Part shown: one piece after another, positions 1-10,200 of the stretch | Position numbering within the stretch: position 1 is the first letter of the stretch | Layout: each line of letters starts with the position of its first letter | From: a virus | IMG/VR virus record: IMGVR_UViG_3300010885_008196 | Coordinates: 1-36,385 of that record | Reading direction: 5' to 3' (one strand) | DNA length: 36,385 bases | The notes under the pieces: generated by a model | What the model saw: the letters and a program-made list of their open reading frames with translations, nothing else | What the model was told of the DNA's origin: nothing | Database searches by the model: none | Translations under genes and position numbers: made by a program

Positions 1-105
1 AGCGGTAGCCAAGCGGGTACAGGATACTTCTTAAACTTTAGCAGTCCAGTTCCATACGGAAAAGTAGTTATAGCATTGATCGGCTTCGACGGATCAATTA
101 GTTAA
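1..105 (+). CDS. 3' end of a phage structural/fiber-like protein (partial)
   Basis: An open frame enters from the left edge and stops at TAA 103-105, giving the last 34 residues of a protein ending in GFDGSIS. The stretch is rich in Gly, Ser and aliphatic residues with beta-strand character, like the fiber-type proteins that follow. The stop lies 11 bases before the next ATG and the intervening GGAG acts as that gene's ribosome site, so the two genes are probably cotranscribed. Too little is present to name the family; the fiber role is inferred from position and composition. Confidence 0.6.
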   Translation, partial: SGSQAGTGYFLNFSSPVPYGKVVIALIGFDGSIS

Positions 106-116
106 GGAGTAGGCTC

Positions 117-1655
117 ATGAGCCAAGAGGGTCGCATTGGAGGTCCGTTACTAGCGCAAAACTTACTGCGTAATGGTACTGATCTTTCATTTGAAACTAGT
201 CTCCTTTATTTCAACGTAGGTTCACAATACCTTGGTATCAATACTCAAGGACCTAGCAGTGATCTAACGATCGGTACTGTAAAAAACAATGGCGGCACTA
301 CTAACAGTAAGATTGGAACTGTTAATCTTCGAGTAGATACTACCGCAACTATTGGTAATTTTACTGTTGGAACAAGTACTATCCAACATCTAACAAGTAG
401 CATTACTATCACTCCGGCAAGCTCCGGAAATACTGTAACACCGGGATTAAGCACAAGTAGTTTATACTCATATGGTAATACCGTGAGTACAACACTAGTT
501 AATGATAATGTAAATTTTACCCCGAACCGCAGTCCAGTTACCACTAGTTCAGTACAAAATCAAGCAGTATTAGACAATGCGACTGGATTATTTACAGGTG
601 GTTTTTCCGGGGCAAATGTCTTAGGCAAGGTTATTATAGGGTGGACAGTGGTCAGTCAACCAACATGGACTGTGACTGCGGTAAACTATGTTGCTCAAAC
701 TATCACTATCTCCGGGGGAATGTTTCTAGCTGGATCTAGCTATCAATTTACTGGTTTAAGCTCGGGAGAAATTTATCTTGCTAACGGCAATGGCAATGTC
801 AATGTTGATGTTAATGCTGGACTTCATGCTACGGGAAATATTACTTGGGACGGTAATATTACACTGGGCAATCAACCAACAGATACTATTACATTTGCCG
901 CTGAAGTTAACAGTGACATCCTCCCCCAAGTATTGACCAGCTTGATAACTCCTGTCAGTGAGCAAATACTAACAGAAGCATTAGATTTGTTTATTACAGA
1001 AGACGCCCAACCTTTATTCACAGATCCGGCAGCCCCGTATATAGCTACAACATATTTGTATAATCTAGGATCAAGTAGTTTAAAATGGAATAACATCTAT
1101 GCCGGTACATTAAACAGCACAGCCAGCGGAGTTTCAAGCGCAATTTCAGCATCAAATATCAGTATTGGAAATTTTACATTAAGCAGTAATAATATTTCTA
1201 ATGCCAATAATGATATTAGTTTTTCTACAACTGGCACTGGCCAAATTAAATTTAATGCATGGCCCTATATTAACGGTAGTATTATCACTGGCGGAGCTCT
1301 AGCAAAAACAAATATACTTTCTCAAAATAGTCCGTTGTTTATTGGTATAGATGATGAAAACTTGTTGTTTACTAAAATTTCAACAATATCAGCTTTTAAT
1401 ATTTCTTCTACAGGCAATGGCTACGTTAAGATTACAGGAACCTCTGGACTTGTGCTGCCAGTAGGAACTACTAATGGACCAGCCAAACGCCCTATAAATC
1501 CAGAAACCGGAGCCACTCGCTGGAATTCAGTTTTACAATACGTAGAAATATATAGTGGTTCGATCTGGATACCTGCATACGGTACTGCCGCCAACGCAAC
1601 TGCCACCGACGTAGAAGACGTTTCGACGTTATATACTATCGTCTTCGGCTACTAA
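117..1655 (+). CDS. Tail-fiber-like structural protein, paralogue of the gene at 1791
   Basis: A 512-residue Ser/Thr/Asn/Gly-rich protein with no catalytic motif. It shares three blocks with the next gene. The N-terminal block (residues ~6-45) has GGPLLAQNLLRNG followed by FETSLLY. A central block from ~residue 236 has LHATGNIT, then a DILP segment and YNLGSSSLKWNN. The C-terminal block from ~435 has GYVKITGTSGLVLP and ends in a tryptophan-bearing segment. Between DILP and YNLG it carries about 30 extra residues (LITPVSEQILTEALDLF) absent from the paralogue. Such blocks are typical of marine myovirus fiber or collar-associated proteins. The start is chosen because TAAGGAGT lies just upstream. 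Role in host attachment is inferred from repeats and context; the exact virion position is unknown. Confidence 0.8.
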   Translation: MSQEGRIGGPLLAQNLLRNGTDLSFETSLLYFNVGSQYLGINTQGPSSDLTIGTVKNNGGTTNSKIGTVNLRVDTTATIGNFTVGTSTIQHLTSSITITPASSGNTVTPGLSTSSLYSYGNTVSTTLVNDNVNFTPNRSPVTTSSVQNQAVLDNATGLFTGGFSGANVLGKVIIGWTVVSQPTWTVTAVNYVAQTITISGGMFLAGSSYQFTGLSSGEIYLANGNGNVNVDVNAGLHATGNITWDGNITLGNQPTDTITFAAEVNSDILPQVLTSLITPVSEQILTEALDLFITEDAQPLFTDPAAPYIATTYLYNLGSSSLKWNNIYAGTLNSTASGVSSAISASNISIGNFTLSSNNISNANNDISFSTTGTGQIKFNAWPYINGSIITGGALAKTNILSQNSPLFIGIDDENLLFTKISTISAFNISSTGNGYVKITGTSGLVLPVGTTNGPAKRPINPETGATRWNSVLQYVEIYSGSIWIPAYGTAANATATDVEDVSTLYTIVFGY

Positions 1656-1667
1656 AAACCAAAACAG

Positions 1668-1676
1668 CTAAATACT
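1668..1676 (+). promoter_or_regulatory. T4-late-promoter-like box
   Basis: CTAAATACT lies 13 bases after the preceding stop codon and resembles the T4 late consensus TATAAATA. The same nine bases occur at 31789-31797 before another leading gene. If transcription starts about six bases after the last A of the box, the transcript begins near 1680 and has a leader of about 110 bases. No sigma-70 type -35 element was recognised. Assigned by motif and position only. Confidence 0.5.
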
Positions 1677-1682
1677 ATTACT

Positions 1683-1705
1683 GTAAGATTTGACCAAAAT
1701 CTTAC
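1683..1705 (+). repeat. Inverted repeat (9-bp stem, 5-base loop) in the intergenic leader
   Basis: GTAAGATTT is followed by the loop GACCA and the exact reverse complement AAATCTTAC. It lies just after the promoter-like box and before the next gene. No T-run follows, so it is not a canonical intrinsic terminator. It could partly terminate read-through from the upstream gene or shape or protect the 5' end of the next mRNA. Confidence 0.55.
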
Positions 1706-1790
1706 GATATTCGACTGTGGTAAACCCGCAAAGAGCTCGCAAGAGATGTAAATGTGGTTAACCGTGAAACACGGGGTATAAGGAGAGCTC
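1706..1790 (+). promoter_or_regulatory. Structured 5' leader with ribosome binding site
   Basis: This 85-base non-coding stretch has a small hairpin, CCGTG-AAA-CACGG (about 1760-1772), and the self-complementary GAGCTC twice. One copy is near 1734; the other overlaps the ribosome-site region AAGGAGAGCTC right before ATG 1791. Pairing of the two copies would partly hide the ribosome site. No known riboswitch family was recognised; a regulatory role is inference. Confidence 0.35.
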
Positions 1791-3275
1791 ATGGCTGTTG
1801 GTCGTATTTCAGGTCCGCTCTTAAAGGATAATCTACTTCGTAACGGGGTAAATTTAGCTTTTGAGACGAACTTACTCTATCTCGATGTTGTAAACAGCCG
1901 CCTAGGTGTAAAGACAACAACGCCTCAATACGATCTCGATATTAATGGTACCACACGCTCGACATTCTTATACACAAGCACTCAAGCTGACATAGCAACA
2001 TTTACTGTAACTGGTAGTACTATCAGCAGTACCAGTAATACTATAACATTTACGCCTAATGGTGTGAATCCTACAATATTTTCCGGCACGATCAAAGTTG
2101 GCAATTTGAGCCTAACAGGAAATACTGTTAGCTCAACAGATACGAACGGCAACATCAATATTACTGCCAACGGCACTGGCGGAATTAATTTAAATTCTAA
2201 TGTATTGATTACAGGCAACTTACATGCTACTGGTAATATCACAGCCGATGGTAATATACAACTAGGCGATAACGTAGCAACTGATACTGTCAGCTTTACC
2301 GGCGAAGTCAACAGCGACATTCTTCCTAGCGCCAATGCTCTATACAATTTAGGCTCTAATGCACTACAGTGGAATAATGTTTATGCCCAAACAGCAAATG
2401 TTACAAATTTTAACATTACAAACTTCACAGCTAACAGTCTTAATACTAGCGGAAGTCCAAGTTTATATATTAGCGGAAACACAATCGCATCAGTTGGTAC
2501 CAATGCTGATGTAAATCTTACCACCAATGGTACAGGCGGGGTACTAATAGGTAATTTTAAATTTTATCAAAATAACATTACTAATACAGTATCCAATAGT
2601 GTTACACAACTTACACAATCAACTTACAGTTGGACTGCAAGTATTACTATTGGGTCTGCAATTACCCTTACCACTGCGGTAATTACTGGAACAACATTGA
2701 CATTTGCTTCAGCTAGCGGGACTGTAGCAGTTGGACAGACACTAAGTGGCGGAACAGTATTAGCTGGCACATATATAGTATCAGGAGCTGGTACGGTATG
2801 GACTGTGAGTTCTAGCCAAAATACCACTTGTACGACCTCTACACCGATCACAATGTCAGTGAGTTCTACAACTGCCGGAACATTGGCTGCAGGCATTTAT
2901 ATTACTAGCGGCGCCGCATTGAACACATTAATCGTTGCTACCGCTGTTGAAAATCCTGCATTATCCGGTGCCGGCGGCATTGGTACATATTTTGTAAACA
3001 TCAGTCAAACAGTCGCATCTACCGCAATGACCGGTGTTGGCGCCGGTTATGTTAAAGTAACAGGCACATATGGATTGGTAATCCCATCCGGTACTACTGC
3101 AAGTCGCCCAGCGTTGGCATATACCGAAGTTGGTATGGTTAGATACAATACTGATCAAGGCTACGTTGAAGTTTATAACGGAACAGCATGGTCTAGCATT
3201 GCAGGTGCAAGTAGCGGTATAAGTACAACCCAAGCTAGCGATATTGCGCTAGGTATTGTAATAAGTTTAGGATAA
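1791..3275 (+). CDS. Tail-fiber-like structural protein, paralogue of the gene at 117
   Basis: A 494-residue fiber-type protein. The N-terminal block has GRISGPLLKDNLLRNG and FETNLLYLDV; the central block, from ~residue 144, has LHATGNITADGNI, VNSDILP and YNLGSNALQWNN; the C-terminal block starts at ~419 with GYVKVTGTYGLVIP and ends with VEVYNGTAW. A beta-rich module is inserted at residues ~284-414, with GTLTFAS-like strands, VGQTLSGG, GTYIV and SQTVAST motifs; a related module occurs inside the 3601-residue protein. AAGGAG precedes the ATG. The C-terminal NG-x-W pattern is common at the ends of phage fibers. It is probably a virion fiber or fiber-adaptor subunit; whether it forms a heteromer with its 512-residue paralogue is not visible. 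Confidence 0.8.
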   Translation: MAVGRISGPLLKDNLLRNGVNLAFETNLLYLDVVNSRLGVKTTTPQYDLDINGTTRSTFLYTSTQADIATFTVTGSTISSTSNTITFTPNGVNPTIFSGTIKVGNLSLTGNTVSSTDTNGNINITANGTGGINLNSNVLITGNLHATGNITADGNIQLGDNVATDTVSFTGEVNSDILPSANALYNLGSNALQWNNVYAQTANVTNFNITNFTANSLNTSGSPSLYISGNTIASVGTNADVNLTTNGTGGVLIGNFKFYQNNITNTVSNSVTQLTQSTYSWTASITIGSAITLTTAVITGTTLTFASASGTVAVGQTLSGGTVLAGTYIVSGAGTVWTVSSSQNTTCTTSTPITMSVSSTTAGTLAAGIYITSGAALNTLIVATAVENPALSGAGGIGTYFVNISQTVASTAMTGVGAGYVKVTGTYGLVIPSGTTASRPALAYTEVGMVRYNTDQGYVEVYNGTAWSSIAGASSGISTTQASDIALGIVISLG

Positions 3276-3278
3276 ACA

Positions 3279-3830
3279 ATGGCAACCACATTTAAAAACG
3301 TACTTCAAAATAATATAAGTCCAGTACTATCTGCTACCAGTGTAGCATCTGCTAGTCCCGGCGCAGGATCTGTTACCATTTCATTTGCAACGCAAGTAAC
3401 CATTCCGTTCCAAGTAGGATCATATGTAACAGTAGCAGGTGTTAGTGTAAATGGATATAACGGAACATATCAGGTAACAGGTGCGACTGTTAGCTCGGTA
3501 AGATATGCAAACGCAACTACTGGTGCGGCAACTGGAGGAACTATTACTCCTACATTGTTAGTTTCTAATGCTTCAGCAAAAACAACAGTGATTGGATTAA
3601 GTCTGACCAACACAGCCACTAACGTAGTGTTAGCATCAGTTCAGCTACAAGATACAGTGGCACTGACTAATGCTTACTATGCTAAAGATATAATAATACC
3701 TGCTTCACAAAGTTTACGAGTAGTATCAGCAGGAGAAAAATTAATATTAGGTCCAAGTACAAATGTGTTGGTATCATGCAGTACTTCAGCTAGCGTAGAT
3801 GCAATAATAAGCTATGTTGAGATCAGTTAA
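3279..3830 (+). CDS. Small virion-type beta-sandwich protein
   Basis: A 183-residue protein in two parts. Residues ~22-92 form a module with SVTISFATQ, VGSYVTVAGV and YNGTYQVT; the same module type recurs several times in the 3601-residue fiber. Residues ~95-183 (TTVIGLSLTNTATNVV, then IIIPASQSLRVV and a beta-rich end) look like small phage virion proteins that follow a 'VxxxxxxNTxxxxxTV' beta-sandwich pattern. The start lies 3 bases after the previous stop, with AGGA at the end of the upstream gene serving as ribosome site, so translation is probably coupled. The call rests on composition and context, with no named family. Confidence 0.65.
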   Translation: MATTFKNVLQNNISPVLSATSVASASPGAGSVTISFATQVTIPFQVGSYVTVAGVSVNGYNGTYQVTGATVSSVRYANATTGAATGGTITPTLLVSNASAKTTVIGLSLTNTATNVVLASVQLQDTVALTNAYYAKDIIIPASQSLRVVSAGEKLILGPSTNVLVSCSTSASVDAIISYVEIS

Positions 3831-3839
3831 GGAATAATT

Positions 3840-4220
3840 ATGTCATATTATGTTGGTGGTGATTTAAATTTAAATGATATTTTAGGAGAAGGTAATCCTA
3901 GATATTTTTACGGACTACGTAGGGACGATGACGGCGCATTGTATTTTACTAGAAACGATCAGCTTGGTACCAGTACTGCAATAACATTAAACGTAGCAGG
4001 ATCTAACGCAAATAATTTTGAAAATTTTGAATACGGTGTAGATTTCTTTGACGGTAGACTAGCAACAGATCATAGTCGTCCGTATCCTAATTTGTATTTT
4101 GATCAATATCGTTGGGATAATAAAAACTGTTTTTATTATCTAGATCAAGCGACCGGACAACTAGTAGTAAGAATAAATCAAGCATATACATATTCAGCAT
4201 CACAAATTATAAGTGCATAA
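3840..4220 (+). CDS. Conserved marine phage structural protein, function unknown
   Basis: A 126-residue protein with YYGLRRDDDG-type N-terminal features (FYGLRRDDDGALYF), a central ENFEYGVDFFDGR and a C-terminal LYFDQYRWDNKNCFYY. I recall similar small proteins next to fiber genes in marine T4-like phages, where they are annotated only as structural or hypothetical. It is rich in aromatic and Asp residues, unlike its Ser/Thr-rich neighbours. There is no signal peptide or membrane segment. GGA lies 7 bases before the ATG. It could be an adaptor between the tail and a fiber; that is inference from its place between fiber genes. Confidence 0.65.
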   Translation: MSYYVGGDLNLNDILGEGNPRYFYGLRRDDDGALYFTRNDQLGTSTAITLNVAGSNANNFENFEYGVDFFDGRLATDHSRPYPNLYFDQYRWDNKNCFYYLDQATGQLVVRINQAYTYSASQIISA

Positions 4221-4238
4221 TAAACAAGGAATTTAGAC

Positions 4239-7200
4239 ATGGCAGCAGAATTTAAAATTGGTAGACTAAGATTTACATGGGCTGGACAATGGTCCACCGC
4301 AGTTACCTATGCACGTGATAATGTAATACAGTATAATGGTAAAGTTTATGCGTGTCTAACACCGCATACTTCATCTAGTTTTTACAATGATATTAATGTT
4401 TTAAAATATTGGAATTTAATTGCAGAAGGTAAAACATGGATAGGTCCTTGGGTATCATCTACTAGTTACTCGCTTGGTAACTTGGTCAGTTATGGTGGCG
4501 AAATATATACCTGTACTACTCCTAATAATGATAGCACGTTTACATCTAGTAAATGGACTACCTGGACATTATTTGATAAATGGAATAATGCCTGGGCACC
4601 AAACTACGCCTACGGAGTTGGTGACGTTGTCAAATATGGCGGTATTGTCTATCGCTGTAACCTAAATCATATTTCTGCAACTTACGTAACTCCTACATAT
4701 TTAGGATTAGAAAACGATCAAAGTAAATGGACCGTGGTCGACAGTGGCTATGAATATAAAGGAGCATGGACAGCTCTTACAAGATATAAACAAAATGATC
4801 TAGTAAAAGTTGGACCAAATGTCTATCAATGTTCGACATATCATACCTCATCATCACTATTCGCTTCATCAAATTGGACCATGTGGATTCCTGGTGTTGA
4901 AACCGTATCTACATATAATAGCAGTACATACTATCAAGTAGGTGATGAAGTTAGCTATGGTGGTTACAATTATGTTAGCAAAACTTCTAACAATTATGGT
5001 AACACACCATCAACTGACGGCGGAACTAATTGGACATTATTAGATACCGGTTATGGGATCAAGGGTATATGGACTGGCGGATTATCTGTAAAAGTTGGAG
5101 ATATAGTTCAACGAAACGGTCAATTATTCATAGCTACTGCTGATAATAATTCAGTAGACCCATCAAGTGCAATTATATCAACAACCTATACGTCTTCAGG
5201 AAGTTCTGGTACAACATTGAAAGTGGCTTCTACAAGTAATCTAGCAATAGGAATGGTATTAAACGGAGTTGGTTTTACACAAGGACAAACTGTTGTTAGT
5301 GTTGTTGACTCTACCACTATATTATTAAATGCAGGTCCTAACGGATCTCCAGTAAACGGGCAATCATTAACATTTGCCGGAGTAACTGCGACTTCATGGC
5401 AATTATTAGTATCGGGCAATTACTGGACCAATCGTTGGGTTTCAGCTTCATCGTATGTGGTTGGCGATATAGTAACATGGCAAACTTTCACCTATAGCTG
5501 TGTGCAAAATCATACAGCACTGACCGCCAACCGTCCAGATAATGATACTGCTCGTGCATACTGGCAGTATGTTATCGCTCAAGCTCAGAAAAATTCTTCA
5601 ACATCAACTGGCGATCTTCAATACTATTCTTCAACCACAGGAAAATACACAGCCTTGCCAATAGGTACTGATGGATATGCATTACGAGTAAATTCTACAA
5701 CTCCGTCATGGGCAAAATTAAATGTATCACCCTCATTGTACTATGTTTCAACCAACGGAATTGATCGTAGTGATTACGGAACAAACTGGGACCAGCCCTG
5801 GAAAACTATACAATATGCCGTAGGTGTATTAAGAAACGGAACTCAAAATCCCAATGCAGTTGCCTTGTTAAATGCAAATAAATCTTGGATTCTAGCTGAA
5901 ATGTTGCAGTGGGCGATTTATCAAGTTGCTAATAATTTGACACCATTTTCAACAACCTATTCATTAGATCAAACAAAGACTACTAGAGATGCTGGCTATA
6001 TTATTGATGCAATAGTATATGATATAGGTCGTGGAGGTAACAGCCAAACAGTTGCCGCTGCCACAGCATATTTTGCCTACGGTAGTACAAATACATTTTT
6101 TAGTACAGCAGTTGCCGCAGATGTTCCATTCTACTTACCTATCTTAAATAGATTATTAGTATTGATAACTAATGCATTAAATCAAACGTCGCCCGGAACT
6201 AGCTATCAAACATTAAACAATACACCAACTCCTGCGACTCAGACAATTGGACAAACTGCGGCTGAAGGTGCCGCGGTAACAACAGTAACTTCGTTATTTT
6301 CTATAATAACACTTTCTTTAACTAATCAAAATACCTCATATATTCCTTCAGCTAATACTGGACTTACTGCGACTATAATGGTTAAAACAGGAACATACTC
6401 AGAAGCATTGCCTATCACAGTTCCTGAAAACGTTGCTATCAACGGAGATGAACTTCGTGGAGTAGTAGTTCAACCAGCTGTGATCATTAATACAGTTGCA
6501 ACAGGTTGTACTACAAGTTTAATTACGGTAGTCACTACCGCAGGTATGACAGCAAACTGTCCAGTACAATTTGGTACTAGTATTGGCGGACTAACGGCCG
6601 CAACAACATATTATGTTATAGGTAGTAGTATTACAGGTACACAATTTAGTGTGAGCCTTACTTCTGGCGGTGCAACACCTATACAGCTTACAGCAACTAC
6701 TAATAAATCAATAACAGTCTATGGCGGTGATGCCGTTAAGAATATGTTTTTATTGCGAAATGGTTCTGGATTACGTAATATGAGTTTAACCGGATTACTT
6801 GGATTCTTACAAGCCGCTGACACATACGGAATTCAAAGACCAAGTGGCGGTGCATATTCAAGTCTAGATCCAGGAACAGGACCTAATGATACCACAGCTT
6901 GGATATTCCGTCGCTCACCTTATTGCCAAAATATCAGTATGTTTGGAATTGGTTGTACAGGTTTGAAGATTGACGGAACTCTCCATAACGGTGGCAACAA
7001 ATCTATTGTTTCTAACGACTACACGACAATTATCAGCGATGGCATTGGCATATGGTGTACCGGTAGTGGTGCATTAACTGAAGCAGTTTCGGTGTTTAAC
7101 TATTATGGTTATATGGGATACTTTGCCGAGAATGGTGGACGTATGCGAGCAACTAATGGTAACTCATCATATGGTACATATGGTTGCGTAGCGTTAGGGT

Positions 7201-10200
7201 TTGACCTAACTGAAGCGGCAGCTACTGGAATTGTATTCAATAGATCACAACAAATACAAGCGTCAGTGCAGAGTAGTCTAGGATCAACAAGCCAGTTAAT
7301 CAAATTGAACTATGCAAATGCAGGAAATAGTTATACAACAAGTACAACTAATTTATTAAATTATAGCAATTTATTTACAGCTGGCTGGGCTACTGATAGT
7401 AATGTAACATTGCAAAAAAATATTTTATCATTAACAGGCTATACTGAAGCATGGACTTTAACCGGTACTACTTCAGGAACAGATGGAAGTTATATCTATC
7501 AAAATATTGCTATACCGGCAGCCGGTGGTGTTTATACCAACGTTCCGGGAACCACTATTACAGGTAGCGGAAGCTCGGCAACATTCGATGTTACTGTAAC
7601 TAGCACAGCATATACCGTGGTAGTTAATCAGGGTGGCTCTAACTATGCGACAACTAATATTATCAATATTTCAGGATCAGTATTTGGTGGTATTGCAGGT
7701 ACTAATGATTTAACATTGACTGTATATTCTTTATCAGGCAGTTCAATAACTAGTGTTACTGTAAGCGGAACCGTTCCAACATCGGCTGCTCAAAGCTATA
7801 CTTGCAGTTTATATGTATATGCTGGAACATCATCTAATATCGATCTTTATGCAATATTTTCAGGATCTAGCACAAGAACTAGTTCTTTAAACTATAATTT
7901 TACAACAGGATCTAAAACCCCGTCAAGTGCTAACAGCGGATTTTTACCAATCAACTACGGTGTACAATCTACAACAGTTACTGGATGGTATAGAATGTGG
8001 ATGGCGGTAAACGACACAACTGGACAAAATACACAGTTACAATTTAGAATATATCCAAGAGGATATTCTGCAGGAACTGCTAATCAAACGTCAATAGTAT
8101 ATGGAGCACAAGTAGAATTATCTACAAGTACGTTTAGTCCAAGTTTTTACTTAGAAACACAACAGACCAGATATACTTCTTATGCAAACTTCCAAGTAGT
8201 TGGCTCAGGATCTAGTGCATATCTACTAGGTGATGAAACAAGATCGGGTAGTGTATTTGAATCTAGAGTTATAGATTCTGGATCAGGTGCAGGCGGTAAC
8301 GGATACCTAACAGCAAGCAATAATGCACAGGCTGGAAATGCTACACAGATTACATTGGCTCAGTCTGATGTAAGATTACCAAGTAACTATGTTACCATGA
8401 GATTGTTTATTAATAGTGGTACAGGTGCAGGACAGTACGGATATATTAGCAGTTTCAATAGCACTACTAAAGTTGCTACTATTTTAAGAGAATCGTTTGA
8501 TGTGGTCCCGCTTGGCAGTTGTACAACTTCGTCATTTACAGTTGTATCAAATATTGATAGTTTGTATAGCGGATTGGCCATACAATTTGTCCCGACATAC
8601 TATACAGTATTGATAACAGGTACAAATTTAGGCCAACAGACCGTTACATCAATACAGACTGCTGTTATTAATAATTCAATAACTAGCACATTGACTGTGT
8701 CTAATGCCTATGCATTTTACATCAATATGCCTATTAATTTTACAGGCACTATTTTTACCTCACTATCATCAGGCTATACATATTATGTTCAGTCAATCGT
8801 TGATGCTACTACCATAACAGTTTCATTAACTATTTCTGGAACATCAATATTCTTGACTACCGGAACTGGATCGTTCACATTAAATTATCCAACAAACATT
8901 GGAGCACTGTCAGGAACTTCAATTACTAGTAATATGGTTGTTAATTTACCGATCACGTTCACAGGATCAGCATTAGGCGGAGTCAGTGTTGGTACAGCAT
9001 ATTATATTCAAGATGTTATCGATGCCAATTCATTTACGATAACCAGTAATTTAATAACAGTGACGCCAACAGCGGCCTCTACAACGGCATTTACAGTAGT
9101 ATCGTCGACAAGTTTAATACCAATGAATCCAATAGTATTTTCTGGTACACCATTTGGTGGAGTTTCAACAGGACAAAAATATTATATTGCAAGCCTACCA
9201 AATACAACATCATTTACGATTGCATCAACATTACTAACAGTAACAGTTAACAGAACATATTCGGGATCAAATCTTATACAAATTGATCAATCAGTTGCGT
9301 TCTTTGTGGCAAATCAACCCATTATATTTTATGGAAATACATTTGGTGGCATACTTAAAGAACATGTATACTATATACTAGCCATTGACACTGGTGCTAA
9401 TACCTTTACAATTTGTGACGTAGCACCAAATTCACAACCATACAATCTAAGTGCTGTCTTTCCTGCAACTGGTGTGATGTATGCAAGAACTTGCGGAACT
9501 ACAACAACGCTAACTGCTGGTTCGGGATCAATGACTGGCACGAGCTCTGGAAGTAGATTTACATTGAGTCAAGGATCCGGCACTATGAATGGCACATTCT
9601 CAACAGTGTTATTTGGCGGAGTTACCCAGGGAACAACCTATTATATTGACACTGTTACTTCAACTACTGTATCAATCAAAGACGTTAGCAATGCTCCGAT
9701 TACGCTGATCACTGGCGCAGGTTCCATGAACATAGGTGCTGTAGGATGGGATCATGTGGTTCCAGGAACTCCTATTTTATCTTTACTTGACAATTCAAGT
9801 TTATACTTTATAGAGCCAAGATTACAATATGCAGATCCCGCATTTACGCAAACAACAGCCGCTGCCCCATACACACTAACACTAGGCACATACAATGGTA
9901 TGGCATATGGTGCAGGATACTTCATTGCAATACCGTCAGGCGGTGCCCAAGCCGCAAGATCATTAGACGGAAGCAGTTGGACTGCGCTGTCTTTACCGGC
10001 AGCCAAGTCGTGGACCGGTATAACCTACGGTGCCGGATATTTTGTAATGATTGCAGGAACAACATTTAGCGGAGATAATTCTGTATTATATTCTGCAAAC
10101 AACGGTAATGGATGGAGATCCTCAACACTACCTGTAAGTTCTAACTGGAAAGCAGTGACCTATGGCAATGGTACATTTGTAGCAGTAGCTAATGGTACAG

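Noticed and set aside
1683-1705. Intrinsic terminator after the 512-residue gene
   Set aside because: The stem is followed by GATATTCG and not by a T-run, and it lies downstream of a promoter-like box, so a leader element is at least as likely.
245-2896. Long minus-strand open frames opposite the fiber genes (for example 1982-2347)
   Set aside because: They read as Val/Leu/Pro-rich strings, the complement of Thr/Asn/Ser-rich codons, with no ribosome sites and no operon logic. The same holds for the antisense frames across the two giant genes.
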